This document shows, piece by piece, positions 42,546-51,821 of a DNA stretch of 64,000 nt. Position numbers and translations under genes: made by a program. The notes under the pieces were generated by a model. The model ran no database searches. It worked only from the letters and a program-made list of their open reading frames with translations, and was not told the DNA's origin. Each line of letters starts with the position of its first letter. Positions within the stretch are counted from its first letter, which is position 1. The stretch is taken from contig CAWBKX010000002.1 in assembly GCA_963789565.1 (NCBI GenBank), positions 1,798,001-1,862,000 of the forward strand, written 5' to 3'. The stretch is from CALAGB01 sp963789565 (GTDB lineage Bacteria > Chloroflexota > Chloroflexia > Thermomicrobiales > Thermomicrobiaceae).

Positions 42546-43472
42546 CTATCTCCCCGCCGGTCGCAGCAGGTCGGACAGACCGTCGCCGACGAAGCTGAGG
42601 CCAAGGCCGGTGATGATGATCGCGACTCCAGGGAGCGCGCTCATCCACCAGGCGGTGGTTATGAAGCTCTGACCCTCGGTGATCATGGCGCCCCACTCCG
42701 GGGTCGGCGGCTTGGCGCCCAGGCCGAGATAGCTCAACGCGGCCGCCAGCAGGATGTAGAGGGCGATGTCGGCCATCGAGTAGATGATGCATGTGGTGAC
42801 CGTGTTCGGCATCAGATGCCTGACGATCACGCGCCAATTCGATCCGCCCATCGCCTGAGCGGCAAGGACGTACTCTTGCTGCTTCTGCACCAGAATCTCG
42901 CTGCGTATTAATCGGGCATAGACAATCCACGCCGTGCCCGCCACCGCGATGTACATGTTGTTCAGGCCAGGACCGAGGATGGCGACGATGGCGATGATCA
43001 GCACGATGAAGGGGAAAGCCTGCACGACATCGACCAGTCGCATCACGATGGAGTCGACCCAGCCACCGAAGTAGGCGGCCAGCGCACCGAGCAAGATGCC
43101 GATGATGAAGGGCGAGATCACGCTGATGACTCCGACTTTAAGGTCGATGCGCGTCCCATACATCACTCGCGTCAGGATATCTCGCCCAAACTCGTCGGTA
43201 CCAAACGGGTGGGCCAACTGCGGCGACAACAAAGTGATGCTGTAATCCTGGTGTTGGGGGTCATAGGGTGACAGGACCGGCGCGAGGATGCCGATCAAGA
43301 CAAGAACAAGCAGGATCCCCAGACCGATCATAAGATTGCGCGATTTGAGTATTCGCCGCCAGCGCGGCGGCCGGCGCGACTCGTAGGCGATCGACGCGAG
43401 CGTCTCGGCCGTCGACGTGGCTATTGCCGTGCGCTCGGATCCCCGAGCATCCGCCTCACCCTTACTAATCAT
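42546..43472 (-). CDS. dppC: Dipeptide/oligopeptide ABC transporter permease (DppC type)
   Basis: A 308-residue inner-membrane permease with a cytoplasmic N-terminal extension (1-45), OppC_N segment and six helices. DEFGRDILTRVMYGTRIDLK is the DppC signature and LAAQAMGGSNWRVIVRHLMP the EAA loop for the ATPase. It pairs with DppB encoded upstream (8-bp overlap at 43465-43472). ATG with GAGGG upstream. Confidence 0.93.
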   Translation of the reverse strand: MISKGEADARGSERTAIATSTAETLASIAYESRRPPRWRRILKSRNLMIGLGILLVLVLIGILAPVLSPYDPQHQDYSITLLSPQLAHPFGTDEFGRDILTRVMYGTRIDLKVGVISVISPFIIGILLGALAAYFGGWVDSIVMRLVDVVQAFPFIVLIIAIVAILGPGLNNMYIAVAGTAWIVYARLIRSEILVQKQQEYVLAAQAMGGSNWRVIVRHLMPNTVTTCIIYSMADIALYILLAAALSYLGLGAKPPTPEWGAMITEGQSFITTAWWMSALPGVAIIITGLGLSFVGDGLSDLLRPAGR

Positions 43473-44406
43473 AGCTAACCCTCGGGTCGATAAAGGAATA
43501 GACGATATCGGTTGCGAGATTGACCAGAATCACCAACAACGCGAAGACCAGCGTCGCCGCCTGCACCGTCGGGTAGTCTCTTGCCGAGACGGAATCGATC
43601 AAGAGCGCTCCCGCTCCGGGGAGCGCGAAGACCTTCTCCATGATCACCGTGCCACCCATGAGCCCGCCCATGGTGATGCCGAGGAGCGTGACTGACGGCA
43701 TCAGGGCGTTGCGCAACACGTGCCCAACGACGACGTTGCGCTCTTCCAGCCCCTTGGCACGGGCGGTCTTGATGTAGTCCGTTCCGAACGATTCGAGAAT
43801 GCTATTGCGCAGCGTGCGAATCAGGATTGGGGCAACGCCGAGCGAGAGCGTCAGGGCGGGCAGGAAGATGTGCACGATGTGGTTTCCAAAGCCCTGACCC
43901 CAGCCGGAGACTGGAAAGATATGCAGGCGAACGGCGAATACGATGATCAGCATGATGCCGGTCCAGAAGGAGGGCATCACCATGGTGACCATCAAGCCGG
44001 AGCGCACGGCGTTGTCGACGACCGAGTCTTTTTTCAGCGCCGCCAGGATACCGAGCGGCAGCGATATGACGGTGGTCAGCAAGATCGTCATCACTGCGAC
44101 CGCCATCGAAACCTGCAGCCGGGGCCACAAGAGTGTGGAGACCGGCACACCGTATTTGATCGACTGACCCAGATTCAGCTCCGCGAGGTTGCGCATGAAG
44201 TAGCCGTACTGCACGTAAAGCGGCTTGTCGAGCCCAAGCCGATGCGTGCCCTCGGCGATCATCTTGTCGGTGGCGCGATCACCGAGCATGACGGCAAGCG
44301 GGTTGCCCGGTATCAGGTGCACCATAAAGAAGACAATGAGTGTAATGCCGAAGAGCACCGGGATCATCTGTATCAGGCGGCGGAGGATGTACTTGCCCCG
44401 GTTCAA
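43465..44406 (-). CDS. dppB: Dipeptide/oligopeptide ABC transporter permease (DppB type)
   Basis: A 313-residue permease with six helices: MNRGKYILRRLIQMIPVLFG start, AVMLGDRATDKMIAEGTHRL in the extracytoplasmic segment, and IKTARAKGLEERNVVVGHVL (EAA loop). Start is a TTG at 44406 behind GGAGGGG. It follows the binding-protein gene after a strong hairpin (44436-44474) that may uncouple expression levels. Confidence 0.93.
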   Translation of the reverse strand: MNRGKYILRRLIQMIPVLFGITLIVFFMVHLIPGNPLAVMLGDRATDKMIAEGTHRLGLDKPLYVQYGYFMRNLAELNLGQSIKYGVPVSTLLWPRLQVSMAVAVMTILLTTVISLPLGILAALKKDSVVDNAVRSGLMVTMVMPSFWTGIMLIIVFAVRLHIFPVSGWGQGFGNHIVHIFLPALTLSLGVAPILIRTLRNSILESFGTDYIKTARAKGLEERNVVVGHVLRNALMPSVTLLGITMGGLMGGTVIMEKVFALPGAGALLIDSVSARDYPTVQAATLVFALLVILVNLATDIVYSFIDPRVSYD

Positions 44407-44435
44407 TGCTCCATCTCCCCTCCAGTTGGATAACT

Positions 44436-44474
44436 ACTAGGGAGCGGTCGGGCGAATCCCAACCGCTCCCTAGT
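44436..44474. promoter_or_regulatory. Stable intercistronic hairpin between dppA and dppB
   Basis: ACTAGGGAGCGGT (44436-44448) pairs perfectly with ACCGCTCCCTAGT (44462-44474), with further GGG/CCC pairing in the loop. There is no U-run in the operon direction, so it is more likely a partial attenuator or mRNA-stabilising element giving more binding protein than permease, as known for binding-protein ABC operons. Confidence 0.65.
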
Positions 44475-44477
44475 CCT

Positions 44478-46217
44478 TTAGCTCGAGACCGACATCTTCG
44501 TGAAGTCGTACTGCCCCATCGGGTGGTGGAAGAAGCCCTGAACCTTCTTGTTCAGCACGTCGATGTAGGGCAATACGTAGAGGTAGACGAATGGAGCGTC
44601 GTCCTGGTGGATCTGCTGGATCTGGAAGTAGATCTGCTCACGCTTGGTCGGGTCAAGCTCCGCCTCGCCCTGATGGGCCAGGTCGATCGCCTGCTGGTTG
44701 GTCCAGCCGGTATGGTAATTCTGGTTGACCTCCGGCGTGATCGCGTAGGAGACCAGCTCGTCTGGGTCGATGATGTCGTTGGTCCAGCCTGAGAGCCGCA
44801 GCTGGAACAGATTGTTGCGGTAGCGATCGGTGGCCACCGCCTGCTCATACTGCTGGATGTCGAGGTTGATACCGGCCGGCTCCCACATGGACTTGAGCGC
44901 GGTCGCGATCTGCTGCGAGAGCTGGCTACCGGCGCCGATGTCGATCGAGATGTTGACGCCGTTGGGCGACTTCGACTGGGAGATCAAAGTCTTGGCCATG
45001 TCGATGTCGAACGGGTAACCCTTCTGATCTTTGTTCCAGAAGAGCGCACCATTCGGCATGAAGCTGTTGGAGACATCCGCCTGCCCGAAGAGGATCGACT
45101 TGATCAGCGAATCCTTGTCGGTGGCGTAGTTCATCGCCTGGCGCACCTTGACATCGTCGAGCGGCGCGGTTCGGCAGTTGATGATGACGAAGTTGACATA
45201 GGTGGAGATGAAGTTGATGACCTGCAAGTCGGCCTGCGCCTTCAGATCCGCCACCGAGCTGAGTGGGACGTCGTTCTGGCCGATGTCGCCATCGACCTGA
45301 CCGCCTTTGACCTGCAGCAGGCGGCTATTGCTGTCGGGGACTACGTTGAGCGTGATCTGATCGAGCAACGGCAGGCCGTCCTGCCAGTAATGCTCATTCT
45401 TGACCAGGATGATATTCTGCGCCTTGTTCCAGGCCTTGAGCGCGAAGGGTCCGGTTCCCATGCACTGCTGGGTCAGATTGGCCTCGCCGATCTTGTCGGC
45501 AAACGCTTTCGAGATGATGCTCGAGTTGAACATCGAGATGTCGGCCAGGAACGGAGCCCAGGCCTGGTTGAGGGTGATCACGATGGTGTTGGCGTCCGAC
45601 GCGGTGATGTCCTTCACCTGTGCCAGCGTGAAAGTCCAGTCGCCGTCACCCTTCTGTGTTTGGGCGCGTTTGAGGGAGTAGATGATGTCGTCGGTCGTCA
45701 TGTCAGAGCCGTCGGAGAACTTGACGCCCGAGCGCAAGTGGAACGTGAATGTCATACCGTCAGTTGACGTATCCCACTTCTCGGCAATGCTTGGCGCAAG
45801 GTCGAGCCCGTTGGGGGCGACCTTGATCAACTGGTCGTAGATGCTCATGAAGATCCAGATGTCGACGTTGCCGTCGTTGGTCACCGGGTCGAGGTTGTCC
45901 GAGTCGGCACCGCGTACCAGCGTGACCGATCCACCAGCCTTGCCGAGCGGGGCCGTCGTGCCTTGCGCTGCCGGGCTGGACGAGGGTGAGGCGTTCTGAT
46001 TGACCGTGATGGCCGCGGTTGGCGTTTGGGCGCTGCCACCACCACCAGACGCAGTCGTGGGAGTTGAATTCTTGCTGCTACCGCAGGCTGCCAAGATACC
46101 CGAAACTGCCGCGGCGCCTACGCCGAGTACGGCCGTGCGCTTGACGAAGACACGACGACTAATGTTCCCAGTCATAAGCTGTTGCTGTAGGAGTTCTAAT
46201 CGGGAGAAGTCGCTCAT
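44478..46217 (-). CDS. dppA: Dipeptide/oligopeptide-binding lipoprotein (SBP family 5)
   Basis: A 579-residue extracytoplasmic solute-binding protein. The N terminus has a twin-arginine-like stretch SRRVFVKR (20-27), a hydrophobic core and lipobox ILAAC with Cys45, so it is a lipoprotein and perhaps a Tat substrate. A Ser/Thr/Ala-rich linker leads to the family 5 domain: PSIAEKWDTSTDGMTFTFHL, RSGVKFSDGSDMTTDDIIYS and VRQAMNYATDKDSLIKSILF. First gene of the operon. ATPase genes (DppD/DppF) are not in the window. Start 46217 is favoured (GAAGG upstream); ATG 46241 is possible. Confidence 0.93.
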   Translation of the reverse strand: MSDFSRLELLQQQLMTGNISRRVFVKRTAVLGVGAAAVSGILAACGSSKNSTPTTASGGGGSAQTPTAAITVNQNASPSSSPAAQGTTAPLGKAGGSVTLVRGADSDNLDPVTNDGNVDIWIFMSIYDQLIKVAPNGLDLAPSIAEKWDTSTDGMTFTFHLRSGVKFSDGSDMTTDDIIYSLKRAQTQKGDGDWTFTLAQVKDITASDANTIVITLNQAWAPFLADISMFNSSIISKAFADKIGEANLTQQCMGTGPFALKAWNKAQNIILVKNEHYWQDGLPLLDQITLNVVPDSNSRLLQVKGGQVDGDIGQNDVPLSSVADLKAQADLQVINFISTYVNFVIINCRTAPLDDVKVRQAMNYATDKDSLIKSILFGQADVSNSFMPNGALFWNKDQKGYPFDIDMAKTLISQSKSPNGVNISIDIGAGSQLSQQIATALKSMWEPAGINLDIQQYEQAVATDRYRNNLFQLRLSGWTNDIIDPDELVSYAITPEVNQNYHTGWTNQQAIDLAHQGEAELDPTKREQIYFQIQQIHQDDAPFVYLYVLPYIDVLNKKVQGFFHHPMGQYDFTKMSVSS

Positions 46218-46851
46218 TCGAAGTGTCACCTTCCTCATCAATTCGCGTTCGCGCCATCCTAGGTCACGATCGCGATAACGTCCCCAAGAACAGACCGCTT
46301 ACACATTCGGCTCGCATCCCCTGACACGAGCACCGCTCCTTGTCACCCGGCCGATCCACCATGAGCGTTCACCAATGCTCGCGGCCGGCAGCGATCCGTC
46401 GGTGATCATGACTCTGACGAGCACCGAATCACCGTAGACGCAATGACCTCATCTACCTCCGTTTCGGCGCTAAAGATGCGAGCACGACAGTGCCGACGCA
46501 CCGGCACACCAACTTCCGCCATGGGTCGAAATCGTCGGCACGCGATGACGACGAACGATCACTCTCGCGCGCTACGGATCGCGCCTAGCGTCGCGCAACC
46601 CCCATGAGGTCAACATCGACCCTATAGTAAGTACGCGGACCCCTCATATAAGGATGTGAGCAATCGGGTCATTCCCCACTATTGACACTCTGCGCCCGGG
46701 CATTGTTGGCCGGTCTGTGTGCAGGATGCGAAACTAGCAGATTTCGACCCTGCCGTCAATGGGCGTCGTAATCGAATTGCGCATCGGATTGGCTGGGGGG
46801 ATCGATTTCACCATGTTTGGCGTATCGCATGGGCGATGTGCTCAAAGCAAA
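46218..46851. other. Interval without a convincing gene
   Basis: About 630 bp upstream of the dipeptide operon. I find no protein pattern or strong ribosome binding site on either strand. A lone TTGACA at 46682-46687 lacks a good -10. Confidence 0.5.
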
Positions 46852-46875
46852 CGGCCCGGACGGTTGTCCGGGCCG
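46852..46875 (-). terminator. Intrinsic terminator after the 39-residue membrane protein gene
   Basis: CGGCCCGGAC and GTCCGGGCCG form a perfect 10-bp stem with a 4-nt loop. On the minus strand the hairpin is followed by TTTGCTTTG. Confidence 0.75.
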
Positions 46876-46945
46876 CGATCTTCATTCGTGTTGCTCTGTC
46901 AGTGCCGGAGACGACTGGGGGGTGGCTCCGACTATGACCGGACAG

Positions 46946-47065
46946 CTACCCGATCGCGCCGACCGGATGTGGGCCAAGCAGCACGAATGCGAGCGTGAGG
47001 AGTACCGTCGCTGCAAGTAACAGCTGCAAAATGTGCTCGGCGACGACTCGTTTGGTGTCCTGCAT
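46946..47065 (-). CDS. 39-residue single-pass membrane protein
   Basis: A very short gene reading MQDTKRVVAEHILQLLLAAT, then VLLTLAFVLLGPHPVGAIG. A charged amphipathic start is followed by one 20-residue hydrophobic helix. The ribosome binding site is strong (GGGAGGGGG, about eight bases before the ATG) and a terminator lies 70 bp downstream. It follows the helicase gene on the same strand after 199 bp. Function unknown; candidates are a small regulator of a membrane complex or a type I toxin-like peptide, though no antisense RNA is evident. Confidence 0.7.
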   Translation of the reverse strand: MQDTKRVVAEHILQLLLAATVLLTLAFVLLGPHPVGAIG

Positions 47066-47264
47066 CTGTGGTTCCCCCTCCCGACGGATCGATGGTCAGA
47101 TTGAAAAAAGCAAGAGATCTGGTTTTACCCCTGCTTCCAGTCTAGGCATCGGGAAGGTTCAGCGATATCAACCGGCAGTCCAAAATCCTGTCGGGACTAA
47201 TGGGAATGCCGAACGGTTCGGTACTCCCAGTACTTTCGTTTAATGGGGGCGGGTGGTCGCATGC

Positions 47265-50200
47265 TCAGCGCCACAGCGCGCGCATCTGCGTCGTGATCTC
47301 GAACGGATCCTCGCCGTGCTGAGCGGCCAGAATCGCCTGCGCCTCCGGATCTTTCCAGTAGAGCGGATCACCGGCGCTGACGTAGCGGTTCCAGGAACGC
47401 CCGAAGGCGGTTGCCCGTTCCTTGTTGGCGCCCAGCCAGGCCGGAATGGCATGGTAGACCACTGCTGAACCGCGCCGCTTGCCGAGCGTGAGACGCGCGG
47501 CCAGCAAGGCACTGCGGAGCAGGGATTTCGGCGGCGTCACCACATATCGCGGGATGATGTAGCGTGGCGCGGCAAGTGGTGAGAGGAGCTCGTCCATTGA
47601 TTCGGCAAAAAGGGCACTCTCGTCAGCACTGGCTCCGTCCAGCAGGCAGCGGTAGAACCCATCCGGCTGCGTAACCAGCCGCACTGAATCGGGCCCAAGC
47701 TTATCGGAGATTCCACCCGTGGCCGCCAACGCCTCCGACACCGCGGCCGCCAGATCGTCGAGTGCGTCCGAAGGCGCCAGGCGCTCGACCGCGTCCTGGA
47801 ACGATCGGCTCACCCATACCCCGCCACCGCCGGCCACGGCCAGTCCTCCAGCGGCCCCGAGCAGATCTGGCCCAACCAAGCCCACACCAAGACCGGCGAC
47901 TCCCGCCGCCGCCAGCACGCCATAAATACGCCAGCGCAGCCCCTGTCCGGAACCCGATTCATGTCGTAACAGACGCTGGTTTGGCAAACCGATCGAGCGT
48001 CCCAGCTTGATGCGTACGGTGTTGAGCTCCGCGTTCTCGTATGGCTGCCCAACTTGCCACAGCTGATATGCCGTCTCTCGATCGGTTGCCCGATTCAGCA
48101 TGGCGCCGTTCAGACCGCCAAACTCGGCGGACGCCGGTGGTCCAAAGGGGGAGAGGGAGGGATGAACGTGGGAGACGCCCGACTCGATCTCGCCGGTCGG
48201 CGTTGGGGCGAAGTAGTTGCGGTGCTTGCGCACGAATCGCTCGTAGTCGGCCGTCCCTTTGGGATACTCAGGTGCGACGCAGACCACGTCCCAGTTATTG
48301 GCCACCTTATTCGGCAGGTTCGGATCCAGCCGCAGCGAGCGACCGCGCATCTGATGCACCGACGTGCTGGTGCTGGCGGCCGTCAGATCGAGCAGCACGT
48401 TGATGCGCTTGGCGTCCCAACCCTCGCCCAGAAGCCCGCGCGTGCCCACCAGCACGTTCGACTCCCCCGCCTCAAAATAGCGCGTCAGCAGCGGGACGTA
48501 GTTGCGCGGCCGCCACCAGGAGTGTTGCGGTCGTACGGCGACCACATCCTCCCACTGCTGGTCGTCCTCCTGCCCGGTCGACTCGAAGAGGGATGTGGTG
48601 GCCAGGGCTCCCGCGATCTCAGGTACCTGTTGCTCGATCCAGGGGAGCAGACTGGTCGCGGTGGAGCGCGAGCAGGCGACCGTGCGACCGGTGACCAACA
48701 ACGGATCGAGCTGCGCCACGCTGGGGCTCGAAATGAGTTGCCGCAACAGGAGGCCCGCGCTACCCGCTTGCGGGTCGAGCACGCCGCGCAGTTTCGCCAG
48801 GACGTCGCTCCCTGCTCGCTCGTAGTCGCACAGGATCAAGGCGCGAAGATCCGTGCCGAGCGCGGCCTGCTCCTCGTCCAGAATCGACATGGCCGCCACC
48901 GCTTTGCTGGCCGAGAGGGAGAGGACTCGATCGACCGGCGAGACGTAGGAGCGGATTCCCTGACGAGTGAGCACGTAGCCGAGCGATGGCAACGCGCGTC
49001 GAATCTCTTGCCAGGCTTGTGCATCGCGTTCGTCGCTGCTGTTGCGCAGATACCCAGTGCAGTAATCGCCGATCAGCGCCGCCCAGTCGTCGGCGGTCGG
49101 TGGCTGGCGGTGGCGCTCGCCCAGACGCGCCCCTTCCGGCAACTCGATCTGTTTCTGCCAGAAGAAACGGAGTGCCGCCTGCGCCAGTTCGGGCTCGTCG
49201 CGCTCGAAGCGCGCCCAACTCACCTGCGCGCCATTGCGCGCTTTGCGCTCGACGACGCGCGTGCGCACCCAATCGATAAAGGGCGTTGCCGCGAATTCAA
49301 CATCCATCAAGCGCGTCAGCAGCTCCTCGAAGCGTTCATGCTGCGCCGCGATGTAGGCTGACTCATGCTCGAGTGGTTGGGTCAGGAAGACCAGCTCCTG
49401 ATATGGAGCCAGATCCCCCTCCTTCACCACGGCTGGAGTTGGCACTTCAAAATCGGCTTGACCAAAGATGTCACGATAGAGCGCCGCCTCACGGGTATCC
49501 ATGTCGCCGGGCGGTGTGGCGGTTAGACCGACCACGAGCGTCTCGTCGCCGATCTCCTGCACGATCGCCCGCACCAGCGTTCCCCACATCTGGAGCAGGT
49601 GGTGGCATTCGTCCAGAACCAGCGTCCACGGACCAGATTGCTTCATGCGTTGGATGATGTCCCGCCCGTTGGGATGCAGCATCCCAAGCAGGTCGTCCGC
49701 CTTGCCCGATTTGACGATGCGCGTGCGCAGCTGACGTCGAAAGCTCGACATGGCGTCGTCGTATTGGCGAGAACCAGCCGCGGCAAGTTCGTCGATCTTG
49801 CGCTCTGCCTCATCGGTCGTCATGCCCGATTCGCGCTGCAGATCCTCGCGCCACAAAGCCCGAGCCTGCTCCTCGAGGTCCTGATCGTCGCTATTGACGT
49901 TGCAGATCGCCTGATAGGTGAGAATCGTCAGCGGCGAGGAGAGGTCGACTTCGGCGCTGGCGTCGACGGTGTGGGGTTGAAAATCCTCCCACTGCCGCAG
50001 CCACTGCGCTTGAACCGCGGTGTTCGGAGCCAGCACTAAAGTGCGACATCCGCGTCGCCGCGCGATCTCCAGCCCCACGGCAGTCTTTCCTGCTCCGGGT
50101 GGCATGACGATGTAGGAGCGGCTGGAATCGGTGACGCGCCCTCGCTCATAGCCATCCAGCGCCAGTTTCTGATAGTGGCGCATGGGCCAGCGAAATGTCG

Positions 50201-50273
50201 TGCTGGCAAATGAGGACGCAAGGTCGCCGGTTTGCTTGGTATTGGCGTTCAACGCGTGGCTGCCTCGGTGCAT
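47265..50273 (-). CDS. SF2 DEAD/DEAH helicase with a hydrophobic C-terminal segment
   Basis: A 1002-residue helicase. Motif I PPGAGKTAVGLE (Lys63 region), DECH at 221-224 (TLVLDECHHLL), motif III VGLTATPPGD, GTRGLLGEGWDAKRINVLLD and motif VI HQMRGRSLRLDP form a full RecA-like pair, type I/III restriction-helicase-like. A roughly 180-residue insert sits between the cores. The C-terminal third has a Gly/Ala-rich hydrophobic stretch (about 780-822: GVLAAAGVAGLGVGLVG, LLGAAGGLAVAGGGGVWV) that could form a membrane hairpin, then a domain of unknown type. No methylase or nuclease lies beside it. Start ATG 50273 is uncertain; a TTG at 50318 is possible. Confidence 0.85.
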   Translation of the reverse strand: MHRGSHALNANTKQTGDLASSFASTTFRWPMRHYQKLALDGYERGRVTDSSRSYIVMPPGAGKTAVGLEIARRRGCRTLVLAPNTAVQAQWLRQWEDFQPHTVDASAEVDLSSPLTILTYQAICNVNSDDQDLEEQARALWREDLQRESGMTTDEAERKIDELAAAGSRQYDDAMSSFRRQLRTRIVKSGKADDLLGMLHPNGRDIIQRMKQSGPWTLVLDECHHLLQMWGTLVRAIVQEIGDETLVVGLTATPPGDMDTREAALYRDIFGQADFEVPTPAVVKEGDLAPYQELVFLTQPLEHESAYIAAQHERFEELLTRLMDVEFAATPFIDWVRTRVVERKARNGAQVSWARFERDEPELAQAALRFFWQKQIELPEGARLGERHRQPPTADDWAALIGDYCTGYLRNSSDERDAQAWQEIRRALPSLGYVLTRQGIRSYVSPVDRVLSLSASKAVAAMSILDEEQAALGTDLRALILCDYERAGSDVLAKLRGVLDPQAGSAGLLLRQLISSPSVAQLDPLLVTGRTVACSRSTATSLLPWIEQQVPEIAGALATTSLFESTGQEDDQQWEDVVAVRPQHSWWRPRNYVPLLTRYFEAGESNVLVGTRGLLGEGWDAKRINVLLDLTAASTSTSVHQMRGRSLRLDPNLPNKVANNWDVVCVAPEYPKGTADYERFVRKHRNYFAPTPTGEIESGVSHVHPSLSPFGPPASAEFGGLNGAMLNRATDRETAYQLWQVGQPYENAELNTVRIKLGRSIGLPNQRLLRHESGSGQGLRWRIYGVLAAAGVAGLGVGLVGPDLLGAAGGLAVAGGGGVWVSRSFQDAVERLAPSDALDDLAAAVSEALAATGGISDKLGPDSVRLVTQPDGFYRCLLDGASADESALFAESMDELLSPLAAPRYIIPRYVVTPPKSLLRSALLAARLTLGKRRGSAVVYHAIPAWLGANKERATAFGRSWNRYVSAGDPLYWKDPEAQAILAAQHGEDPFEITTQMRALWR

Positions 50274-50357
50274 CGCTATCAGCGGAGAACGATCGACACA
50301 TGTGGAGACCAAGTACAAGCCTAGCGGCTGCGGCAGCGCGGCGCAACGACGTGCGTG

Positions 50358-51701
50358 CTAGTCGGAGGCGGCCGGTGATGGGACGGGATTCTCCCGTCGC
50401 CTGATCTGCGGGCTGAAGACGGTGATGCCCGTGACGAAGGCCGCCAGGATCAAACCGGCGATGCCTACCGTAATCGGCGCGCCCACTCGATCGACCATGA
50501 TCCCCATCGGCACCAGGGAGATCGGCATGAGGGACCAGGTCATCATGTAGATACTCATGACGCGACCGTAGAACGCCTTGTCGGTCTCCACCATCACCAG
50601 AATACGGTTGATGGTGAAATAACCGTCGGTCATGAAGCCCACGATCACCAGGAAGAACAGCGCCATGATCAGATTGGTCGAGAAGGCGAAGAGCGCCAGG
50701 CTTACACCGATGGCGACGCCCGCTCCAAGCTGGATCAAGCGTTTGTTGGGGGATTCCGCGGCCCACACGGCTGCCAGCGACCCAAAGACGGCGCCCACGC
50801 CGACGGCGGTGTACATCATACCCAGCGCGGTTGGCCCGACATGGAGCACGTCGATCTGGAAGACCGGTAAGAGTTGTTGGAATGGACGTCCCAGCAGGAT
50901 CAACACGAAGGCCATCCCGATCAGGAGCATCAAGGTCGAGTTGTCGCGCAGATAGCGGAACCCAACCACCATATCGTTCATGATGCCGCGCGAGCGCGCC
51001 TGTACCGACTTCGCCGATGGCAGTCGCAACAGCGTCAGGCCGGCCAATGCGTAGAAGATTGCGATGGCATAAAAGGCAAGCGTCGGGCTCACCGCGATGA
51101 GCAGCCCACCCAGCGATGGCGCGACCACGCGGTTGAGGTTGCGCCCGGTCGAGTCGAGCGCCAACGCGTTCGAGAAGCGGTCCTCATCCACGATGTCGGA
51201 GATGTAGGCGGTACGCGTCGGCATGGTGAACGGAAAAATGATCCCCTGCACGAACCCAATCACCACCAGTTGCCAGATCTGGATGACGTGCAGCTGCACC
51301 AATACGGCGTTGGCCAATGAGAGGACGACCAGTGAGAACTGCGAGATGATGAGCAGCTTGCGCTTGTCGAAGCGATCGGCGGCGGCGCCGCCAATGGGAG
51401 CGAGGATGAGCTGCGGAGCGCCACGACCGAGCGCGACGAGCCCCAATGCGAGCCCTGAACCAGAGATGTGATAGGCCAGCCAGGAACGCGAGATGATGTT
51501 CATCTGCATGGCGCCCATCGAGAAGAGCATGCCCAGCCAGAGGACGCGGAAGTTCGGGATGGCGAGCGAATTGAATGAGCTCAGACGACCGTTGAAAAGA
51601 CGGGCGAACCTTCCCGAATCGCTCGAAGATCCATCCTGTTCCGATTCGTCGGTGGCGACCCTCCCCGTCGTGCCATCCGACCGCCCTGATTGGTTCCTCA
51701 T
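50358..51701 (-). CDS. MFS exporter (EntS/MFS_3 type), copy 1
   Basis: A 447-residue transporter with about twelve helices after a disordered N-terminal 50 residues. IPNFRVLWLGMLFSMGAMQM, APIGGAAADRFDKRKLLIIS (motif A) and SKTxxxx-like RNLNRVVAPSLGGLLIA are the main signatures of the enterobactin-exporter-like branch. The sequence is roughly 85 percent identical over the N-terminal half to the second copy at 52361-53692. The MarR gene is divergent from it. Drug or metabolite export is likely. Confidence 0.9.
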   Translation of the reverse strand: MRNQSGRSDGTTGRVATDESEQDGSSSDSGRFARLFNGRLSSFNSLAIPNFRVLWLGMLFSMGAMQMNIISRSWLAYHISGSGLALGLVALGRGAPQLILAPIGGAAADRFDKRKLLIISQFSLVVLSLANAVLVQLHVIQIWQLVVIGFVQGIIFPFTMPTRTAYISDIVDEDRFSNALALDSTGRNLNRVVAPSLGGLLIAVSPTLAFYAIAIFYALAGLTLLRLPSAKSVQARSRGIMNDMVVGFRYLRDNSTLMLLIGMAFVLILLGRPFQQLLPVFQIDVLHVGPTALGMMYTAVGVGAVFGSLAAVWAAESPNKRLIQLGAGVAIGVSLALFAFSTNLIMALFFLVIVGFMTDGYFTINRILVMVETDKAFYGRVMSIYMMTWSLMPISLVPMGIMVDRVGAPITVGIAGLILAAFVTGITVFSPQIRRRENPVPSPAASD

Positions 51702-51742
51702 GATGCCGGTTGGTGCTCCTCCCAAGGGATTTCTTCCCAAGA

Positions 51743-51778
51743 ACTTAATCCTACAACACGAGTAAATGGTTAAGTGTT
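51743..51778. promoter_or_regulatory. Possible MarR operator
   Basis: ACTTAATCC (51743-51751) and GGTTAAGT (51768-51775) form an imperfect inverted repeat, and AACAC/GTGTT (51755-51759/51774-51778) another, within the 118-bp divergent space between the MFS copy 1 and MarR genes. Confidence 0.4.
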
Positions 51779-51806
51779 CCTGCAGCATTCATGCCCGGTC
51801 TGCGGG

Positions 51807-51821
51807 TACAATTGCGCCATG
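51807..51821 (+). promoter_or_regulatory. Likely leaderless start of the MarR gene
   Basis: TACAAT (51807-51812), a good -10, lies six bases before the ATG at 51819, and no ribosome binding site is visible. This places the transcription start at or next to the A of the ATG. The -35 is weak. Confidence 0.45.

Noticed and set aside
46719..47020. Three overlapping plus-strand frames
   Set aside because: They cross a terminator hairpin and the better-supported 39-residue minus-strand gene.
48054..49361. 435-codon plus-strand frame
   Set aside because: Antisense of the helicase, which has complete SF2 motifs on the other strand.
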